64,000 nucleotides of DNA from Gordius sp. MW1 (lineage: Eukaryota > Nematomorpha > Gordioida > Gordea > Gordiidae). This document shows positions 48,701 through 57,700 of the stretch, piece by piece; the first letter of the stretch is position 1, and every line of letters begins with the position of its first letter. The DNA lies in the NCBI GenBank assembly GCA_964036665.1, contig OZ038530.1, positions 17,258,001 to 17,322,000 on the forward strand, written 5' to 3'. The notes beneath the pieces are model-generated. The model saw only the letters and a program-made list of their open reading frames with translations, ran no database searches and had not been told where the DNA came from. The position numbers and the translations under genes were made by a program.

Positions 48701-51700
48701 GCAATTATACAAGTTAGAATCAATGTTGTATTTATAAAATTATTTAATTACACCAACCCTATGAATTAACATAAAAATATAAGTTTGATGTTTATTTTAT
48801 TAATTAAATTCTTATTTTTAATATTTTATCTCTTTATTAGAGATTTGCCTTTTGAGGATCTCATCGGGTTCGAAAATGTGGAGATAGACAAAATTTTGCA
48901 AAAAATAAATCATGCTATTCAGGCTATTTTCGAAAGTAGAAAATCATATGTGGAAGAGGGAAATAGTGAATTTAAAAGACAAATAGAAACCCAAAAACAA
49001 GAAGTAAATTTTAATAATTTTTAAATAATTCCATATTCTCTATTTTAAGATAAAACGGCTAAAATTTGAAAAGGAAGAGAAGTCACGATCTAATACTAAA
49101 TTAAAAGATTCATTAAAAGAAATACAAGACAGTAAGCACAATGATCGATTAAAATAGAATATTAAGCTGCTGGCATAGTGTTTCTTAGTTTATAGTCGTT
49201 ATTTAAAATGAGAATTTAAGTAATTGCTAAACCTTCATTATTCATCTTTAAAAAATGACTGACTATACAGTAGTGTTGTAAAAACGGCTGGGTTTTGTTT
49301 GGTCCACCTTTGGTTTAAGTCGATTAAACTTCGACAAACCAAAGACGTTTTGGTCTGTTTTTCTTGGTCGACCCCTTGCCTTAGTCGAAGTTCGAAAAAC
49401 AGACCAAAGTCGACCGTTAGTCATAGTAAAACCAAAGGTCGACCAAACAAAACCCAGCCGTTTTTACGACACTACTATAAAGGCTGATTAATCTTATAAA
49501 CATTTTTTCCTATGAGCTTAATATTACAGTCACCGTTATATTAATAAAAAATGATGGCTATATATTAAAACTGGGGCCTTCGGCCCTCGTGGGAAGGGGG
49601 AGAAGGGAAGGGAAGGGGGGAAGGAAAGGGGGGACGACTCATCTGTACTTCGTATAAATGTATCATATTTGCTATGCAATTTATGGGCGAGAAAGGTGGG
49701 AAGGGGCGAGAATGCCTATAGGGGGGTATTAAATGCCTAATGATTAATTAATTATTTATACAAATTTTCCATTATAGGCAAAATGATATAGGCAAAATGT
49801 AATATAGGCAAGGGTTAGGGTTAGATTTAGTGTTTGCATCTAGTTGCGTATTACATTAGTTTTTATTGATTATGGGTCTAACAAACATTATATTATAAAA
49901 CAACACAATGTTAAGAATTTGCAGAATTGTTGGGAGAAATGTTTTGTTGAATTTGAACAATTTTTAATTAAAAAAATCAAAAATTTGGCCAATGGTCACT
50001 TTTTCTCTATTGGTCAGTACCAACAGATACTCTATAAGTCAATGATAGCCAAAAAAATGGAAAAAAAAAATTTGATGCTCACTTTGGCCAATGGTCATTT
50101 TTTTCCATTGGTCAGCAGCCAGGACACGGTAAAAGTGGATATAAATTCATAAGAGTAAAAAAAACGAAAAAAAAATTTTCAAATCACATTTTGGCCAATG
50201 GTCATTTTTTTCCATTGGTCAGCAGCCAGGACACGGTAAAAGTGGATATAAATTCATAATAGTCAAAAAAAACGAAAAAAAAGTTTTCGAATCACATTTT
50301 GGCCAATGGTCATTTTATTCCATTGGTCAGCAGCCAGCGAACGGCCAAAAAGTGATAATAGCAATGGTAGGAACAGGAACAATCATAATAGTCAAAAAAA
50401 ACGAAAAAAATATTTTCGATTCACATTTTGGCCAATGGTCATTTTTTCCATCGGTCAGGACTCAGGAGCCAGCGGACGGCCAAAAAGTCATAATAGCAAT
50501 GGTAGTAACAGGAACAATCATAATAGTCAAAAAAAACGAAAAAATAAACTCGGATTCACATTTTGGCCAATGGTCATTTTTTTCAGTGGTCAGCAGCCAA
50601 CGGACGGCCAAAAAGTCTTATTATCAATGATAGTAACAAGAACAATCATAAGAGTAAAAAAAACCCGGGATTCTAACCCAAAAACTAGTTAAATTGCATA
50701 GCAATTAAAAGTAAACAACTTTTATTTATGTTTATTATATAACATTGGTCAGCAGCCAGCGGACGGCCAAAAAGTCATAATAGCAATGGTAGAAACAGGA
50801 ACAATCATAATAGTCAAAAAAAAAACGAAAAAAATAATTTTGATTCACATTTTGGCCAATGGTCATTTTTTTCATTGGTCAGCAGCCAGCGGACGGCCAA
50901 AAATTCTTATTATCAATGATAGTAACAAGAACAATCATAAGAGTCAAAAAAACTCCGGGATTCTAATCTAACCCCAAAACTAGTTAAATTGCATAGCAAT
51001 TACTCGGGCCTTCGGCCCTCGTGGGAAGGGGGAGAAGGGAAGGGGAGTAGGGGAAGGGAAGAGGGGAAGGGGGAACTCTTCTATACTCCGTATAAACGTA
51101 GCATATTTGCTATGCAATTTATGGGCGAGAAAGGTGGGAAGGGGCGAGAATGCCTATAGGGGGTATTAGATGCAAAATAATTAGTTATAGGCCCTTGTAG
51201 GGGAGGACATAGGGTAATTATCAATGTTAACCAATTCAAAAACGAAAAAAAAATTCGATTTATTTGGCCAATGGTCATTTTTTTATTGGTCAGTAGCCAG
51301 CGGACGGTCAAAAATTCATATTATCATTGGTATTAACATGAACAAATATTAATTTAATTTAAAAAAATTAAAAAAAAAATTTGTCCCCTCCCTGACTTGA
51401 ACCCCACACCTCAAGTTCACAAGCCGGCGCTATAACCACTATACCATGCTGGCTTTAAAATAGTAGAAGTTATTATGTTATTTATATAGATAATGAAATA
51501 ATAAAGTTGTGTTTTATGTTTAGAAAATCAATATATTTCGTCGGTCAGTAGCCAGCGGACGGTCAGCAGCCAGGACACGGTAAAAGTGGATATAAATTCA
51601 TAATAGTGAAAAAAAAACGGAAAAAAAAATTTCGAATCACATTTTGGCCAATGGTGATTTTTTTCCATTGGTCAGCAGCCAACGGACGGCCAAAAAGTCA

Positions 51701-54700
51701 TAATAGCAATGGTAGTAACAGGAACAATCATAATAGTCAAAAAAAACGAAAAAATAAACTCGGATTCACATTTTGGCCAATGGTCATTTTTTCATTGGTC
51801 AGCAGCCAGCGGACGGCCAAAAAGTCTTATTATCAATGATAGTAATAAGAACAATCATAAGAGTCAAAAAAAACTCCGGGATTCTAACCCCAAAACTAGT
51901 TAAATTGCATAGCAATTACCAAAATTTAAATATAGATATACTTATGCATTAATTTAACGTAGCAATTAAAACCCGACCCCGCCCGAAAGCGAGGGAGATA
52001 GAGATGAGGGGTGGGGCACCTCTTGATAGAGATGAGGGGTGGGACACCTCTTTCTCATGCATTAATTTAAAAAAGCGATAACCTAATATACCCAATGCAA
52101 ATAGATAGGGAGGTAACGGACAACGGACAACAGACAACGGACGGACACCAAAAAACGAGCCCATAAATTGCATAGCAATTAAAAAAGTAAACAACTTTTA
52201 TTTATGTTTATTATATAACTAGTTAAATAACAAGATAAAGAATTTAAGCTTTTATAATAAAAATACGCCCTTCGGGCGTAACTGGGGGCTTCGCCCCCAG
52301 ACCACCTTGGGGGCTTCGCCCCCAAATCCCCTGCTGGGGGCTCCGCCCCCAGTCCCCCGTTGGGGGCTCTGCCCCCAAACCCCCGTTGGGGGCTACACCC
52401 CCAAACCCCCATCTCCTGGGGGCTCCGCCCCCAGACCCCCGGAGAAGGGGGAGAAGGGAAGGGGGGGGGAAGGGAAGAGGGGACGACTCATCTATTCTAC
52501 GTATAAATGTAGCTTATTTGCTATGCAATTTATGGGCGAGAAAGGTGAGAAGGGGCGAGAATGCCTATAGGGGGGTATTAAATGCAAAAGAATTGGACTG
52601 ACGGGCATAGGTAGGTATCAATGGTAGCCAAAAAAACGTAAAATTTTATTTTGATTTACAATTTGACGAAGCGGGAAAATATAAATGAGTTAAGTGTATA
52701 AATATCGGCTGGATAAAATATAAATATCATCTTTATTTTTTATTTTTTAATTAATGAAATTAGGTTAAACATTTTAGGTTAGGAGGGTGAAGGGGCTAAA
52801 ATGTAACTCTTGGAGGAAGCTTTATTGAAATTTTTTGTCATTTAGTGGGGGGGACTAGTTTTGCCTGGGTTTTGCTTGGTCGACCTTTAGTTCAAATAAG
52901 AAAACCCCCCTAAATGACGAAAATAAAATTTTTCAATGAAAAAACCCGTAAAAATTAAAAATTGTAGGTTTGGCCCCCCCCCTGATTGAAATTTTAAACG
53001 TTTCGCCTCCCCCCCCCAAACCAAAACCTGGCTACGTCCATGTCCCTGTCTGATCAATTAAATTTCATTTTTGATAAACATATTTTTACGATAAAATGTT
53101 TTTTAAAAGTGTACTGAATTATAGAGTTAGACGTCATTTATAATAGGTTCATATGGAAAACATAACATTATACAAAGACATTTGGAATATATTAAAAATG
53201 TATTTAAAAAGGAGAGATTAATGTTTATTAAATGAAAGATTAAATTATTGAAGGAGAGATTAATGTTTATTAAATGATAAAAGAGGCGTTAAATAACAGA
53301 GATTAGATAAGGTATATACATAAGAAGTGGGGTCAGCATAAGGAGGCTGGATTATTACCAAAAGTTCCGAGAAGATTGAATACATTAAAATATAAAGCTA
53401 GAAAAAATGCAACCATTTCATTTTTAAGTTAAACTGTTTGAACCAAAACAAAATCTAGTGGAACGTTATTGTAAGTAAAGGAAACCTTTAAATTAGTATG
53501 CCCTAATTCGCAGTTAATTAAATTAAAGATTAATTTTCTAATTTAAAAGATTTAAAAATAAATAGCCCTATAAATATTTGAGTGATATAAACAGCTGACT
53601 TGGCGCTCTAAGTGTATTTGCCTGGAGTGAGGGGGAATAGAAGAGTAACTACCTCCTTCCCCCCCCCCTTTCACTCCGTTAAAACTAAACGCGCACACTA
53701 TCCCCCCTTTCCCTCCGTTAATTCGCCAAAAGCATATAAAAATCAATAATAATAAAAAGGGGTTGAGGGATGATCTCCTCCACTCCCGCCCCCTAATAAT
53801 ACCAACTCAGCGGTGGAAGGGTAAGATAGGGAGGGGTAGGGGTTTAACGTATAATCAATATAAAAATAAAAAACTCGCTACGTAATTCAGAGGTAATTTT
53901 TATTTAGTAACGGTAAAGAAATGTAACTAAAATAATTGATCCATCTTATATGAAAGTTATTAAAAAATGATTGTAGTTCAATTATTAAAATATTTCTCAT
54001 ATACATTAGCTCTCACTATTCGATACTTTGATTGTTTTGGTAACAAATTATTTAAAAGCCATTTAATATTGGTTTAGCTAGAGCTGTTAAAGGAACTAGT
54101 TCAAAAAGGAACTAATAAGTTCCTTTTAAAATGAGGAAACCTAATTTTTATTATTTTACATCTTTCTTAAAATGATATGCAAAAGGTCCATCTCTATAAA
54201 TTTTGGTTAGTAATAATGGAAAACTTTGTTAAAAATAGTAATTAATTTAGGCGTCCTGGTACGTCTGCGCATCTAAAAATGGCACAATTACCAGCGATAT
54301 GCAATAGCTCCGAGAGATCTGCACGGGCCGGCCCGGCCCGCGGACGGGCCTAAAAGCCCGGCCCGCGGACGGGTACGGACGGGCTTTGTATCATAAAAAA
54401 TTTAACGGGCCGGGCCCGGACGGGCCTAAAAATTAATGGAACGGGCTCATGCGGGCCTGAGATTTTTTTAACGGGCTTGAACGGGCCTGAAGTTTTATAA
54501 ACGGGCTTAAACGAACCAGAGATTATATAAAAGGTCTTGGAGTTACAAAGGTACTTAAACATCAAACAATTAGAAAAAACAAAAAGCGAGCCAATAAATT
54601 GCATAACAATTAATATATTATTTTTATTAAATATTTAGGATTAATTTTTTAACTTCTAAATTTTGTATATCCTGTAGCATTCATTCATTTTTCAAGCGCT

Positions 54701-57700
54701 AAATTTGACCTTGTTTTAATTTGCTATTGATTTTTAAGACTATAACTTCATTCTTTTATACGTAAGTTTAATTACACTTTTGTGATTAATTTTATCACAA
54801 ATTACTATTATTATTAGTGCCATATAAATTCATAAATATTTTTGCTCTAATCTTTGAAATTAACTTTAATTACAAACTTAAATGTAACTTTTTGTTAGCT
54901 TTGTATTTTTTTGTTATTGATTAAGTTTAATTCCTTTGCCTTAAAATTCTAGTGCTTAAATATTTGACAAATTATTCTTGTTATATTATTTTAAATTTTT
55001 CTACATTAATTTTACAATATTAACTAGATTTAGCTTGGTTGAAAAAGGCATTTTTTCTGGATATTTTTATTAAATATTTGGCTTTATATCGCTTTGCTTT
55101 ACTAATCCCTTTAATAATTGTATTTTTTGTTTTGAAACTAACAGTTTAATATTAAAAGGCTTAATCTATAATTAATATATGCAACATAATAAAAGTTATT
55201 GATTTGATACATCCTTACTTTTTTATTAAATTTTATTATAGTGTCAAATAATTTGTCCACAATCATATCTAATTATGAAAAAGGTGTATATAAAATAAAT
55301 TTAAATCACAAGCTTAAAAGTAAAGTTTGGGAACAATTTGATCCTTTAATGGATGTTAATTGAATCATTAATTTTACAATATTAACTAGATTTAGCTTGG
55401 TTGAAAAGGGTATTTTTTCTGGATATTTTTATTAAATATTTGGCTTTATATCGCTTTGCTTTACTAATCCCTTTAATAATTGTATTTTTTGTTTTGAAAC
55501 TAACAGTTTAATATTAAAAGGCTTAATCTATAATTAATATATGCAACATAATAAAAGTTATTGATTTGATACATCCTTACTTTTTTATTAAATTTTATTA
55601 TAGTGTCAAATAATTTGTCCACAATCATATCTAATTATGAAAAAGGTGTATATAAAATAAATTTAAATCACAAGCTTAAAAGTAAAGTTTGGGAACAATT
55701 TGATCCTTTAATGGATGTTAATGGTGAATCAGTTAGTGCCTGCATATGCAAAAATTGCAAAAAAATACTTTCATATAAATCAGCAGATGGTACATCACAT
55801 TTAAAACGCCACAAATGTACAACCCAAAGACAAAATAGCCTAACACTAGATCATTATATGAATAAAATAAACCCCTTAAAAGAAGAAAAAATTAAAAAAT
55901 CAATCATAAATCAGGCTATAAAATTTTGCTCAAAAGATTTACGGCCATTCGAAACTTTAGCAGGAGAAGGTTTTCTTGGGTTTTGCCAGTTTTTGGTAGA
56001 TAGTTTGTCAACTAAGGGGTTAATAAATGTGCGACAAATTATGCCTCATCCATCAACTATAAGCCGCCATGTGAAAGATGAGGCTGAAAGACTTCGACTT
56101 TCTATAATTCCAGATATAAAACATTACATTCAGAAAGGGCTTTGCGCGGCCACAACAGACATGTGGACATGTGATTATACAAAAATCAGTTTTCTCACAT
56201 TAAGTATTCATTATATAAATGTTAGCCTGAGAAAAAAAATATTATTTACAACTGCTTTTAAGCATGAAAAAAAATCAGGGGAGAATATTAGAAATGAATT
56301 ATTAAACAAATTAATGACTTTTGGCATTACCAATGAAGAAGCCCGTAAATTAATATTTGTCACTGATCAGGGTGCTAACAATGTCAATGCATTAGCAAAT
56401 TATAGTAGATTAAATTGCGCAGCCCACCTTATAAATAATATGATAAAAATGGCCTTTAATGATTCTTTCTTAAATCAAGAAGCCACGGTTATTTATAAAC
56501 TCATGAATGCCTCTAAAAAATTAGTCAGGCATTTCAAACAAAGTGGACTCAATAGCAAGCTGTCCCATACCTTGCATCAAGATGTAATTGTAAGATGGAA
56601 CTCAAAATTGACCCTTTTGAATTCTATTTATAAGGTCTATGACGAAGTTGAAGCTATCTTGGAACAACGAAATGAACTTTCATATCTGGAATATATAGAT
56701 AAAATGTTGTTGAAATCTTTAATAGACGTCTTGCAGCCGTTTAAAGAGGCTTCTCTTCAGTTGGAGGCTGATCTAGAACCAACCCTACCATATGTCTTCT
56801 TATGGAAAATTAAATTAATTAATGCGATGTCGGATTATGATTTATACGGCGGACAAGTCAACATAATAAAGAACCGTTTAAAAGAAGCTATTAAAGAAAA
56901 AATGGTAGTTCATCGGTATCACAAAATAGCTTCGGTCTTGCATCCGAAGTTTAGACAAATGAAGATGATACCTGAAGCAGAAAAACTAGACATATATCAA
57001 GATATAAGAAATATTATAGAGCAAGAAGGGTTTGTCTATATAAGAAAATCTTCTGTTTTACTGGGCTCAAAGACATCTCTCGCAAGTACTTACAATTTTT
57101 TATTTATATATAATATATAAAAATATATAAGGTAAGAGACCGAAAACAATTTTTTCTGAATGGGAAGATAATGATCATAATCCTGTGGCGGATGAGTTTA
57201 GTCAATATTTAGATGAAACTATTGAGGCTGATTTCGATCTGTTAAAATGGTGGAAAGCCAAAGAGGACAAGTATTATATTTAAAATTAATCTTATCCTTT
57301 AATAGATATCCTAAATTAGCACATTTAGCACATATGATATTATGTATACCGGCTACGAGTGCCACCAGCGAGCGAAATTTTTCTACGGCAGGAAGGCTTG
57401 TAGAAGAAAGGCGAACTCGCCTAAAACCAGACATTATTGATGATTTATTATTTTTACATGATAATTATTGATATCTTTCTATGAATATGTCATAAAATTT
57501 AATAAAATTTTGTGAAATTTTTGATGAATTAGGCCGGACGCGGAGTTCGCTTAAAAAATATTTTAACGGGCTTGGACGGGCCTGAAAAATTTACGGACGG
57601 GCTCGGACGGGCCTAAAAAATTTACGGACGGGCTCGGACGGGCCTGAAGTGCTGAAAAAAAATTACGGGCGGGCCCGGACGGGCCTTGAAATTTTGAAAA

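Noticed and set aside
51383-51454. Functional tRNA gene
   Set aside because: A- and B-boxes are present, but acceptor and anticodon stems do not pair.
52307-52570. Gly/Pro-rich frames on both strands over the hairpin array
   Set aside because: Artefact of GC-rich palindromes being open in several frames.
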